Program-made: the position numbers and the translations under genes
Shown here: positions 46,021 through 57,221 of the stretch, piece after piece
Numbering within the stretch: the stretch's first letter is position 1
How the letters are laid out: every line of letters starts with the position of its first letter
The notes under the pieces: generated by a model
Told to the model about the DNA's origin: nothing
The model's database searches: none
What the model saw: the letters and a program-made list of their open reading frames with translations, nothing else
Assembly: GCA_027924585.1 (NCBI GenBank)
Contig: BSBM01000753.1
Coordinates: forward strand, 25,424,001-25,488,000
Source of the DNA: Larix kaempferi
Taxonomy: Eukaryota > Streptophyta > Pinopsida > Pinales > Pinaceae
Direction: 5' to 3'
Length of the DNA: 64,000 nt

Positions 46021-47780
46021 ATTATGTGGGTGGACGAGATGACTAGTGTTCCCCAGTGACATCACCATCTGGATCTTGGCATGTTAGTACACCTAGCAGT
46101 GGTAAAGTTTTTTATGTTGGCCTCTCTTCAGATTCCCAAGTAAAAACTAACCCATATTCCTTGGTTTAATTTTTTCAATTGAATGTGTTGGATGTGAAAG
46201 GAAAAAACCCTTATGGTTCTCTTCTGGCCTTTGTTCCTCATAACCCTTCTTCGGGGAGGTTACAATACTCTGTGAACTCGCTTTTGAATACACTTGATGG
46301 AGATGGATGTGTTGACAGATCGATAGAAAAATCTGATTATTACAAATCCAAAAGAAGGTTAAAGTATGAGAAAGTGAAGAAAGGTCGTTCCCTTTGCGTT
46401 CTTGGTAAATATGTAACTATGGATATGGTTCTTTCTTTGTCTACAAAGGCTTTGGTGGAGTTTGTAAATCCTTCCCGAAGGGAGATACTGGGATTGGGTT
46501 AGGCTTAAATGGAAACCATTAATTAACAATGTTCCCAGGGTTCTCATGTTGATGAATGGGTGGGTTTGTTTTCATTTTCTATCGGAGGAGGACAGAAAAA
46601 AGATTGAGGAGAGATTCTGGGTCATAAACAAGGGATATTTGGTCCTCAAATTTTGGCATTCAGATTTTAATCCTTGGGAAGAAAAATTGCACAGGAGACA
46701 CCTTTCTGTCCTTTTACCGAGATTTCCTTTACATTGTTGGAGTCTTGCTAGATTTTGGTAGAAAATTCGATTACGAGATTTATTCTCATGGAGGAGGAAC
46801 AACTTTTAGCCTCAGAAAGAAAGATACCCAGAATGCTGGAGGAAATTAATGTACAGGATGGCCTTCTGGAAGAAGTGGAAGTTATTTGGTATGGTGGTTC
46901 TTTTATTCAATGAATAGATTTCTGGAAAATTCCTTTCGGGTGCCATAAGTGCAGACAGATGGGACATGTCAAGAATAATTGTCCAAATGCTCGGTTTGGG
47001 TCTTTGGAGATTGATGTGCAGAACTCTACTGAAGTTGTAGTTGAAGAAGAAATGGATTTTGGCCAAACATTTCCCATCCCGCTCGATGTTACATCGGCTT
47101 CGGAATTCTTAGGTAAGTTTTGTAATGCTATCTCGGTCCTTAAAATAAAATTTTCTTTAGAAGATATTTCAAAATCCCTTATTTCTTCTGGAATTGGGAC
47201 TAAGGATGGGTTTAGAAAGGATATTAATAAGATAAATGAAGTATCTTTGGATGGAAATAAAAAAAACCCTTGATACTCACTTGGTCATGAATATGGAGTT
47301 GGGTAAGGAAAAAAGCTTTGGGGGTGAATTATGACCTACTACCCTTTGTAGGGTCCGTGGGGAGAATTTGGGGGTTTTTGAATCTCCTTCTGCTAATCAG
47401 GAAGCTTCTGTGAATCCTTTTTCAATTTTAATTTGTCCTTCATCCTTGCCAAACTCTCTTGATCCCTTCACTCTAAAAGATTTCCCTTATTTACAAGAAC
47501 CTATTGCCAGAAATCCTATTCCAAATTTTTCTACTTTATCCGATGGGAACCAGGATACCCTGTCTATTTCTTTGATTAGAATGAAAATGTTACCCTTAGA
47601 AAACCTCAGAGAAATTAAAAAAAAAAGATAAATCTCTCCAGGGTGCAGAGTCTGAACCTCGTTTCTACAATCCTAGGGTCTTCACTTTTCCATAAAGGTT
47701 TGGGATCTGTTTCAGAGGACCTTTCAACTACTGAAATTGGGGCTCTTAGAGAGGACGCAGACCTTCAAAAGGTTACCCAA
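46021..47780 (+). pseudogene. L1-type ORF1 (DUF4283-like, zinc knuckle), right arm
   Basis: Plus-strand counterpart of 9,481-11,325 and 16,049-17,790. Pieces: 46,179-46,502 (LDVKGKNPYGSLLAF to NPSRREIL), 46,546-46,761 (GWVCFHFLSEEDRKKIEERF, LVLKFW), then in further frames the knuckle CHKCRQMGHVKNNCP at about 46,940-46,985, an acidic stretch (EVVVEEEMDFGQTFP), and a Pro/Ser-rich tail (47,368-47,631). Several frameshifts. It lacks the roughly 105 bases specific to copy A, like copy B. Confidence 0.8.
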
Positions 47781-48735
47781 CGAAAATAGTATCCTTCAAT
47801 ATAAGAGGACTTGGTGGCTCGCCCAAAAGAGTTTCCCTTAAGAGATTGTTGGAGAATGTCAATCTGTTTATTTTATTATTGTAGGAGACTATGGCTATTT
47901 CCTTGGTAGCATGTGATTTTTTCCGAAGAATTAAGCCTTCTTGGAAATGTTGTGCTAGTGATTCTATGGGCTTATCGGGAGGTACCCTTTTGGCATGGGA
48001 TCCTAGTTATGCTGACATGGGGTCCTATGTTGCAGTTGCAGGTTTTATGGTGGAGGTAGGATTAAAGGTCTTGACTCCCCCATTAGGATACTTAATGTTT
48101 ATGGTCCATAGAATCATCGTCGGGATTTTGGGGGTATGGTTGACAAGTTTGGTCTTTTATAAGATAATATATTGATATTAGTCGTGGATCTAAATTTAAC
48201 CTTGGCTTCAAATGAAGTGTGGGGAGCTGGTAATGTTATCGATCCTCTCTCAGTTTTTTGCATAACACTTTTTGAAAATTTTGGTCTGGTAGATATTGTC
48301 CCAAATGTTTTAGTGTTGTCATGGTCTAATGGAAGAGTCGATTCTGCGGGCATTTCAAAACTAGATAGATTCCTAATGGATGAAAAGTTATGTAATGCTC
48401 TAGGACGCTATAGATCTTGGTTTGTTGCGACAAGGTTATCAGACCATAAGGCTATTGTTTTGCAATTGGATTGCGACAAGAGATCAACACATTATCCCTT
48501 TAAATTTAACCACTACTGGTTGGATGATCAGTCTTTTGTAGTATTGTTAAAGAAAAATGGAGGAACTTGACTCTTACAGTATTGATGCCTCCTATGATAG
48601 GTTTTGTCAAAAATCTATATTTCCTTAGATCTGAAGTAGTTAAATGGGAAAAGGATAAGAAAGATAAAAACACTAAGGAATTTAATGTGATTGATCTAGA
48701 ACTTGACAAGATAAAAGGAATAGACAAAGGAAGAA
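47781..48735 (+). pseudogene. L1-type retrotransposon endonuclease, right arm
   Basis: Counterpart of 8,531-9,480 and 15,101-16,048. It begins KIVSFNIRGLGGSPK, then a TAG replaces the Gln codon of the QET motif at about 47,881-47,884, so this copy is stopped right beside its catalytic Glu. Then GGTLLAWDPSYADMGS, in another frame VVDLNLTLASNE, GRVDSAGISKLDRFL and RLSDHKAIVLQ. RT is absent: after DLELDKIKGIDKGRIR the sequence passes into the gag repeat. Confidence 0.83.
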
Positions 48736-50064
48736 TAAGGAGAAGATTCCAAAGCAAGGGGGAAGCCACCCAGCCTCTGGAGGTCATGCTGGGGGAATCC
48801 AACCATCCTCTAGAGGTCATGTTGGGGGCACCTACCCAACCTCTGGTTGTCATGTTGGGGGAACTCATTCAGTCATTGTAAATATTGAACCTATGAAACC
48901 AGCCTCTGGAGGTCATGTTGGGGGCACCTACACAGCCTCTGGAGGTCATGTTGGGGGCACCTACACAGCCTCTGGAGGTCATGCTGGGATCAAACTTTCA
49001 GTCACTACGAATCATACTGAAAGTATGTCTTCAACCAATGTTGGTCATGTTGAGGACACGTCATTGATCATTGTTGGTCATATTAATGACAAGTCACTAG
49101 TTACTGTGATTCATACTAGAGACGCTAAATCAGCCATTGCAGGTCATGCTGAGAAAGTTGACATTGTCAACAAACCTAATAAACAGAAGCTTAAGTTCCC
49201 TTGTAAGTTTTGCGAGGGAGACCACCTAACCTATTTGTTCCCTGTACTTCCAGAAGTGCAAAAAGTGTGGTCCGTAGTTCAAAAGTCCTTTGCTTCTGAG
49301 CAACCAACCATTGCAAGTCATGCTAGGGGAAATTTGTTGCCAATGCTAGTCATGCTAAGAGTACTGATGTTGTAAAGGACTCTAAGCTTATAGGAAGCAA
49401 TCCAAATTTCCCTTGTAAACTTTGTAAGGGAGATCACCTTACTCACCTGTGCCCTGTTATTTCAGAGGTGAGGAGAGTGTGGTACATGTCTGAAGGATCA
49501 TCTTCTCCTGAATTATCTATAGATTCCCAACAACCTGGTCGACCTTTGGTTGATAAATTGATTGAACCAAAACAGTCTTTGGTCAACCCCACTCTTACTT
49601 CGGAGAGTGGAGTGATCAAATCGATGCAATCTTTGACTAATCCCATCAGTCCTTCGGAGACTGATGCACCTGTCCCTAAAGTATTATGCATTACTAGTTC
49701 GGATGTTTTTAAAAATGGGGGCACTTCATCTGTGCTGAGTGAACCCCTTCGAAGCTCTAGGATCATTTCCTTTGATTGGAATAGTCTATTTGGGCCTCGT
49801 CTTTCTTCTTCTACACCTTTCCAAATAAAGGTTGATATCGGAAACCATGTTGTTCACCGATGTATTGTAGATGAAGGAGCCTATGTTAGTATCTTATTCC
49901 CTTATGCTTGGAGAGATTTAGGCTTCCCTAACCTTGTTCCAGTTGTTAATTGGTTGTTGACTTTCTATAGAAGACCTAGTGAACCAGTGGGATTCCTCTC
50001 TCAGGTACCTGTTACTTTGGGTGGAAAAAGAGACTTAGTTGATTTTATGGTTTTAAAAGACCCT
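48736..50064 (+). pseudogene. Gag-protease polyprotein, proximal part, right arm
   Basis: Counterpart of 7,191-8,530. 11-residue Gly/His repeats, knuckle 1 CKFCEGDHLTYL followed by Phe instead of Cys, a frameshift in the ASHARGN region near 49,330, knuckle 2 CKLCKGDHLTHLC at about 49,415-49,455, then 49,468-50,091 open through the protease: FDWNSLFGPRLSSSTPFQI, IVDEGAYVSIL, RRPSEPVGFLSQVPVTLGGK, VLKDPMEF. The last codons are cut by the hAT-like insertion. This is the copy with the most complete protease start. Confidence 0.82.
48768..48985 (+). repeat. 33-bp gag minisatellite, right arm
   Basis: Same unit as in copies A and B. The right arm has an extra GGHVGGTYTAS unit (CCTCTGGAGGTCATGTTGGG twice in a row at about 48,903 and 48,936). 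Confidence 0.85.
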
Positions 50065-50072
50065 ATGGAATT

Positions 50073-51096
50073 CACGGGGGATTCACTATAAGGCAATATA
50101 ATATCACGTTCATTCATATTACGGTATTAAATATTCATGAAAACCTAAAAAATATATTGCTTATATATTAAGGGGTAAATGGATTTTTTTATTTTATGTA
50201 GCAATACAAAAATACTTTGGGGTCTTTTTTATATGGGCGCCCACAAATATCTTCCAAATGGAGATGGCGGTATCACGGTCGGATGAGAAATCAGGTTGAG
50301 GCAAGGCTTGGGATTACCAGTACGCAAGGAAATCGCATCTTGAGGCATGCTTGAGGCCAGGGGTTTTGTGGTGAAGTGGGTTTCCAGTCGATCATAGTCG
50401 AGAGACAGTGGTCATTAACAACCAATTGTTACCAATAGCACTTAGCCAATTGTTACCAATAGCCTTGGGAGGCTCTAAGCCTCTAGGGCCTATTATAGGC
50501 CCTCGATAGGCCTTGGGGGATTGAATACCCAACCACTCGTGCCTATTACAGGCCTTGGGAGGTTTAGCCAGCCTCCTAGAGCTTGTTACAGGCCCTGGGG
50601 GCTTGGATAACTAGCCCACAGCAAGCTTAGTCATCGATTGGGGAACTGCAACATGCAATCTAAATGTTGTACTATGTGCATTAGCTCTAGTGACATACAA
50701 GAAGTGATCTCCTATCTCTTCAGTAGACCATTAGATGTTGCAAATCATAATGATATGTGGTTGAGTAATTGCATTGTGGGTGAAGTAATGTGCATCCACA
50801 ATATACATCGAAAGAAGCAAGGTGCATTGTAGAATGCATGTGGGGTCATAAGAGGGGTATCATGTCAATATACTAGCTATAAATATAAAGGGGTATAAAA
50901 GTGTTAATGAAAAAATTGATACATACAATATCTAGTGAAAATAGGGGTTTTTTTAAATTGGGAAGGCATATTGGGAGGGGGTTAAAAAAAACGATTTTGG
51001 AAGGCATTTTCCAATATTTAGTAAAATTAGGGGTATTGTTTCATATGCCACGAACGAACGTGCTATGATAACGGTTTATTGAGTGAAGCCCCCATG
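50073..51096 (+). mobile_element. hAT-like non-autonomous DNA transposon (right arm)
   Basis: 1,024 bp with ends CACGGGGGATTCACT and (reverse complement) CATGGGGGCTTCACT, flanked by ATGGAATT at 50,065-50,072 and 51,097-51,104. Same element and site as 6,155-7,182, so the insertion predates the inverted duplication. Inside: a GGCC-rich minisatellite at about 50,450-50,620 and a 64-codon frame (50,638-50,832) kept from the left arm but with no transposase features. Confidence 0.8.
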
Positions 51097-51104
51097 ATGG
51101 AATT

Positions 51105-52104
51105 TGATATGATCCTCGGGCATGATTACGTATATTCTATGCATGATGTGGTGTCTACGCTCTTTTGTATGATGCATTTTCCTCATAATGAGAGAATTGT
51201 CACTATTGATCAGCTTGCATTTGTTGATCCCTCTTATTACCCAACTGTAGACCAAGTATATCTCTCCTCAGTAGTCACTACCATGTCACAAGAAAATTAT
51301 GTGTCATATTGTTCCTTGAGTCCAATTGCTACTGAGAAGAAGCCTCTAAATTCATGCTTACCTTCTTGGGACTGGGTCCCGGCAGTTGACCAGGTGATAC
51401 CTCCAACCAAATGTTTAGCTATGTGCTCTATTTAGGATGATATACTTCCTTCTGATGAATTTTTCCTAGAGTCTATAATGCATTCTTCCATTCAATTGGA
51501 TATTAATCCAGTTGCAGTTATTTCCAGCCCCAATTTGAATTTGGAATCCAATCTTACTAATGTTGAGTCTTTGAACTCTCCTATAGATCTGCAAATTGGT
51601 GTTTTTGCTGAGTTTGATTTTTCTTCTAGAATTTTCGACTCTTATGATGATGAATTTGTTCCTGGAGATTCCATCACGTCCTTCAACTTTGATCTTCATC
51701 CTGAATTTGATCATTTTGATTGTAATCCCTCAAGATTTGGTACTATAGAGTCTTCATTGGTTAACTCTACCTACAATATGCATGTTGTTAATGATTGTGA
51801 AGTTGAAATTTTTTCTACCACAGTGACTTGTATCAGATCTTTATTTACATATGCTTTAGATATGATGTTGGTACTAATGTTTCTTGGAGACAGGATTCTT
51901 AGCTGGACTTATACTTGCTTACTGGTCCTTTTTGACACTTTGTTCGATCATGTCAGGTATATTCAGAACCTTGCATATAGGTTTAGGTCTCCCCGTTGTT
52001 ATGATGCATTTGAAATTTTTTCCATACGAATTCACCATAAGGTCGAACCTGTTGGATATTGGTATTTTAACCATCTCTATATGAATTGTGCACCAGTTCC
52101 ATAG
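51105..52104 (+). pseudogene. Gag-protease polyprotein, distal part (right arm)
   Basis: Counterpart of 5,147-6,146. FDMILGHDYVYSMHD finishes the protease-like domain. IVTIDQLAFVDPSYYPTVDQ follows, a stop (TAG near 51,433, shared with the left arm), then in the same frame 51,478-52,104, 208 codons rich in Ser, Asn and acidic residues, ending NCAPVP. About 330 codons in total with no RT or integrase motif. The unknown C-terminal part keeps its frame in both arms apart from the shared stop. Confidence 0.72.
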
Positions 52105-54561
52105 CAGAGCCTACCTAACATGGGTCACCATAGTCAACACCCTTATGCCATTTTGGTGCCCATGCTGATACTTTATCATAGGCTTGGGAGCCTTTCTAGA
52201 TTTACCATGATTTTCAGAAGAAGCCTCATATCTTTCTTCCTCATATAATTTATGGCCACCCCTTATAAGGCTCCCATCTTTTTGTTTAAGTTGCATATGC
52301 ATTTAGTTTGATCCTTCTTGCACTAATGAGCCTAATGTCGGCTTCCACGCTTTAAGCTCGTTATATAAGCCTCCATCTCTGATCTCATTTATGTTAAGTT
52401 GTGTATCACTTTTCCTTTGTGATTTCACATCCTTTACCTAGAGGAGATACACCCTTAGTGTCCTTATCTTGCTCATGTTCCTTGCATTATGCATAGCTTT
52501 GTTCCATGCACTTGGAACTAGTCTTGTATATCCTTGACACTTGTCTCCTCCCTTTACGAGCATCCTTCCACCTTCCCTTTGAGCTCGTTAAAAACAGTAA
52601 GGAGGATACGAATATTATTTCATCTCTCCTTTGAGCTCGTTAAAAACAGTAAGGAGGTCATGAGTTTACTTTTTCAGGCTCGTTAAACCTTTACGAAAAA
52701 TATTTTTATGGAGTTTTCTTCATGCTCTTGTTAGACTCCTTAAAGTTGACAAGATCGTCGAGTATACTTGTTCACTTCAGAATCGCTAAAGGAATTGAAG
52801 GGACATCAACTTAGGTATAAGTTTACCCCTTTTCCGGAACTTTGTGGATTATTTACGGAAAAGGAAAACTCTAGTCATACTCGGCTAGAAGAGTTCTCTC
52901 TCGCATTGTTTTACCATTTTTCGGGTGACGAGACTAACTTTACGAAAAAGGACCTTTTGGAGTCTTCTTTAGGATTTGCAGACTCTCGAAACATGAAAAC
53001 ACCAGCGAGAATCTACCAACTCGGGCTCGATGTGAAATCCACGAGAGGGTGTATAGAGTTCTTGTTTAAGTTTTTCAAACTCTTTAAATATGTAAACACC
53101 GGCAAGCACGAACAGATCCGGGCTCAATATTAAAATCCACGGATCAATATCTTATCGAGTATTAGTCTATCTTTTCTTCAAACTCGTAAAACAAAGAATA
53201 AATTCTTGAGTTTCCCTTTCATGGACTCATAAAATTACACATGGTTGGATCCTTCTTGAGCATGCTTTAGTTATTTCTCAAGCTCGTTAAAAAATGAAAA
53301 AGGTATCTAAAAGGAGAAAGGGAAGGGAAGAGTGTTAAATATCTTTCAATATAATGGCAGCAAGTCAACTATGTCCTTGAACAAAGCACATTTTTTTAGT
53401 CTATCAAACCAGTTAGGTTCTAGTTTTGGCCTTAGGATAAACCTGATTTCAGAGTTTTTTTACGGTTGGTTACTCTTCCAATCATATGAAGAATCCGTTA
53501 ATGTCTCCTACATTGCAGATTTATATCATGGTCCCTTTTTTGTTCAAAGTTGCCTAAGTCACTCTTGTGTCGTGCTCACTGTTAAAGGATACATCCTGTG
53601 TCGGCCTTTCTACAGTTTCCTTGACCTCATGCGTCGGTCATTCCTTGGTATCAGTATGTTTCATCATATATTCAGTTCTACTCCATATCAGATCAACCTT
53701 TGATTGTCTCTCATGTTGGGTGATGGAGGATGCCTTAAGTCCTCCCTTCCAACAGACTTCTTCCCATCGACTTCAACTCATCTTGCTCTGGGAATGAAGT
53801 TTAGAATTTTTGGTAGTACCTTGGGGATTGCAGTCATCAGTGGCAATTTCCCTTGTCATTGAGTTGTGGGAATACATTAATGTCCCTTACTCTATGGATT
53901 TTTCAAGTGTTTGAATTCAAGAACATATCTTCACACATGTTAGAATGTACTAGGTACCTTGGGGCCCATTTTCATTATTGGTGGGATTCCCTTGCATTTG
54001 TTAACGGTTCACATCAATGACCGGTAATCAAACGGTATCCTCCATGTTTGACATCAACTCATTTATTCGCATGGTTAGGATTCGTACCTTGAGATGGTTT
54101 GGACTGAAGACCTTGGGCTGATGGAAACATTTGTCATATTCTATTATAACTCAAGCTGTGCAAGACTGAGCCACACTGTTTTTGGCTCTTGATGATACAT
54201 AGATCCAGTTTGTTCTCTATGGCTATGTTCTCCAGTTTCGACATAGATCCACCTTTGTATTTATGTGGCTATGTTTACACTTATGTTTCTCATGGATCCA
54301 CGCTTGTATTCCAGTGACCATGATATACACATCAGTATTGGATCATTATTGTATCCTCCTAGAGGTCATGTTCCACTATTTGAACATGGAAATTTATCCC
54401 AGGGATGAGTTTGTGTGACATTGCCTTTCTTTCAGGTACTTCATTCGAGCCTACGATTCTTGGTTTCTTCGGTTTCTCTAACTCAATGACTCAACCCTTT
54501 ATTATTTATAATGTATCTCGGCCATCGTCTTCCCATATGACCTAATACATTAGGGGGCATC
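52105..54561 (+). other. 3' internal region of the retroelement (right arm)
   Basis: Mirror of 2,684-5,146. It has GAGCTCGTTAAAAACAGTAA units doubled near 52,578 and 52,631. No RT, RNase H or integrase seen. Ends with the purine tract TTAGGGGGCATC before the LTR. Longest frame 53,332-53,703, unrecognised. Confidence 0.55.
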
Positions 54562-55551
54562 TGTTATAGCCAAAATTGGCACTACTACGTCTATGACGAC
54601 GCTTACATCTTTTGGTCGCATGACAACACTTCATGAGATTACTGTGAGTCACACAAATGAGAATTTGTGGATGGAAGAGCCATATTTGGGACTTTATATG
54701 GATGGAATTACCTAATTCATGGCCCATTTGATAGCTAATAACCTTAGGATAATTTTTGGAGACCAAACCTTCTCCTCAAAACCCCCAAAAAAGGTTGTTT
54801 TTTACCATTTTTCACAAAAACGCACGTTGCACATGGTACAACCCACGGGTTTTCCAAAAAACAAAGGTTGTTCATGTTAAAATTCACCGGTCACCCACTA
54901 TTTTTCCTATGGAAAAGTCGTGGGTACCTCATAAACACTAAAAAATGTATAAAATTGCGAAAAATGGTTGGTTTGGGTGGTTTTGGAACCTCCTCTTTAG
55001 TTGTAACTACTTCTTATTCGACCATATCTTCTTCAATTTCTATATAAGAGAGGGAGAGGGACCATGAAAGGGTACCAAGCCCATTATATGTTATGTTGGA
55101 GGAATTGAGACTCACATCCCCCACACTTGTGCCCTAGTTTCTTGTAAACCCTAGCACATTTGATCAAAGGTTGGGATCCTTGGAGAAGAGGAGCAGGAGA
55201 CCTTGAATCTTGGTTTCGTGAAGTGCCATGCTTGAATGAAGGTAACTTGAGGTAATTGCTTCATTCATTAATAAATATCATACATTCTTCCTTTTCAAAT
55301 ATATTTGTTCATGTATGCTTCAGATCTAATTACAATTTGATGTTTTATTATCTTATGAATATCAATATTTTATTTGTAGTCAAATTGGTTGAGGAAGGTT
55401 TGTAGTTGTTTTGCAGGTTGTAGCATTGGAGAACAAGAGGAGAAGCTTGGATCAACCTTCTGAATAAGGTATACATTATCCTAAACCCTAATCTCTTTGC
55501 TTAATAATTGTACTTGCAGAACCTTGTCTGTCTAACTTTTACCCATGTACC
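54562..55551 (+). mobile_element. LTR of the gag-protease retroelement (right arm)
   Basis: Starts TGTTATAGCC after the purine tract. TATA-like signal near 55,040. The end is set near 55,551 before TTGGTATTC, a weak primer-binding-like sequence; no clear terminal CA, so the edge is approximate. About 990 bp. Leader sequence with a short Met-Glu-rich start follows at about 55,600. Confidence 0.65.
55037..55049 (+). promoter_or_regulatory. TATA-like signal in the right LTR
   Basis: TTTCTATATAAGA followed by GAGGGAGAGGG, conserved with the left LTR. Confidence 0.5.
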
Positions 55552-57221
55552 TTGGTATTCTATCCCCTGCTATAGGAACACTTTTCCTAACAACACCATG
55601 GAAGAGGAAGAGGCATCTTAGATATATTGAGACACTTGGGCTAGATTCCCTAGCTTCTATGACAACAATGATGAAGATGTTATGACACTTATGACAAAGA
55701 TCAGACCTGATTGCTGACATCTGACCAATATGACATGTCAGGGATAAAAATAGCCTCCAAGAGGGCGCACAAGGGAGTTAGGGCATCCCTATCTCATAGT
55801 TTTTGTGCCTCATGATAAGAGAAATTGTAGGTTCAATATTTGTTACGGTTCACAAAGGTACATAATATATACATATGCTTGAATCATTTTATTTTTTTTA
55901 ATCCAAGACCTCTATTTCCTAACCTATTCAACTTACCACCAATATTTGTGTATAACACAAAAATATCTATGTTAAAAAAATTGTGTAAGATTTCATCTTA
56001 TGCCACCACATGGGTCATTTTACTGTTATTTAGTATTTAAATCCCCATTACCTCTCATTCACCCGCACAACTGATTATAGGAAACGTGATACATAGGATG
56101 GAAGTCTCTAGATGGATGTAACAAGGAGAGAAACTACAACTGAAAGGAGGTGAAGGAAGTCATTGGAGTGACAACTGTCTAGATGTGTTTTAAGAGTAAA
56201 ATATTTTTCTATTTTACAGAGTTTTGAAATACCATTTTGTTTGTTTAGGGCACTACAAGTACATTTATCATTGGGATTAAAAAATCACCTCTTCCTTTGG
56301 AAGATTGACATCTAAGGAATTTCCATGCTACTTATTTTTCTCTAAGTATATGTATTGTAAGAGTTTTTATGTGGTTTGCAACAGTTGTGTACTTCAATGA
56401 CCTGCTATGCAAGCTTTCCTAGCAGTGACATTAGTTAGCACTGACAAATTTTCATCAAGAACGGTTTTAAGGGTTACAAGTAGCTTAAAATTTCTATGGT
56501 TTCTAAATAGGAAAAGGATAATGTAATATGAAATAGTCAATGCCACAAAAGTCTCCATGTGATTGACAAGTGTAGTATATTTGTTGTTGTTATGAACTGG
56601 CATACTACCTCCCACACTAATGGTATAAAAGACTCCACAACTGTTCAAGAGTATTAGATAACCACAACATGCAGATACAAGAAAAATACTCTTCCAGGAA
56701 ATTAGGTGCATCCATTCTGTGATTCAACAAAAGAATTTTCCACTTCAATAAAATTACAATCAGGAAGAAAATGGCATTGCTTAATTCAATTTTTTCTTGT
56801 CCAATTTTCTCAACATTATTTGTGCAATTGTTCATAATTTAAAGTAAAACATATAAATCCTATGAATTTGGCAAAAAAAATTTCAAAATGCAGTGCATAG
56901 AGCTCTTGTTTGGAATCTTTGGATTTTGTAGACGTATTCCTTGATCACATTGTGAGAACAAGTTTCTATGGTCTTCTTGCACTTGTCTTTGCATTTGCAT
57001 CTAGTTTATTTTCCATTAATAGTTTAAAAGAGCATAATCATATTTAGTATTCAAAACAATTTTCAAAACTCAAAGCATGAAACAAATGTTTGAACTCTAG
57101 ATGTAAAATTGTTGCTTAGATGGCGTTGTGTTCTACTTGAAATTGCCCTTCCGACATCACTCATCTCAACATTCTGTGTTCAAAACTTTTGTTCAATTGT
57201 CCAAAGTTTAGATTAAAACCC
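55552..57221. other. Outer right arm: leader and unassigned DNA
   Basis: Mirror of 1-1,669. No gene supported. Confidence 0.5.

Larger units (their letters stand above)
39394..57221. repeat. Right arm of the giant inverted repeat
   Basis: This is the reverse complement of 1-23,218. It has one copy of the 6.6 kb unit that is doubled in the left arm. It has a Penelope-like insertion (about 42,150-44,037) that is absent at the matching left position near 19,800. The outer end at 57,221 is set by the window: homology stops only because the left arm starts at base 1. The inner end lies at the last module of the AAGCTT palindromic satellite, just before an (AT)n run. Confidence 0.93.

Noticed and set aside
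50638-50832. 64-codon frame inside the hAT-like element as a transposase
   Set aside because: Too short, with no DDE, zinc-finger BED or hAT dimerisation motif. It is kept between arms only by duplication.
53332-53703. 123-codon frame kept in the left mirror (3,542-3,919)
   Set aside because: Conservation follows from the recent duplication. It lies in the non-coding 3' part of the LTR element, overlaps another frame, and shows no domain.
55532-55720. 62-codon minus frame overlapping the right LTR edge (and 1,499-1,687)
   Set aside because: It is antisense to the retroelement leader and arises by chance.
1-57221. Palindrome dismissed outright as an assembly fold-back
   Set aside because: A fold-back artefact would give near-identical arms. 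Here each arm has private substitutions, indels and a private insertion or duplication. Still, only spanning reads can settle it.
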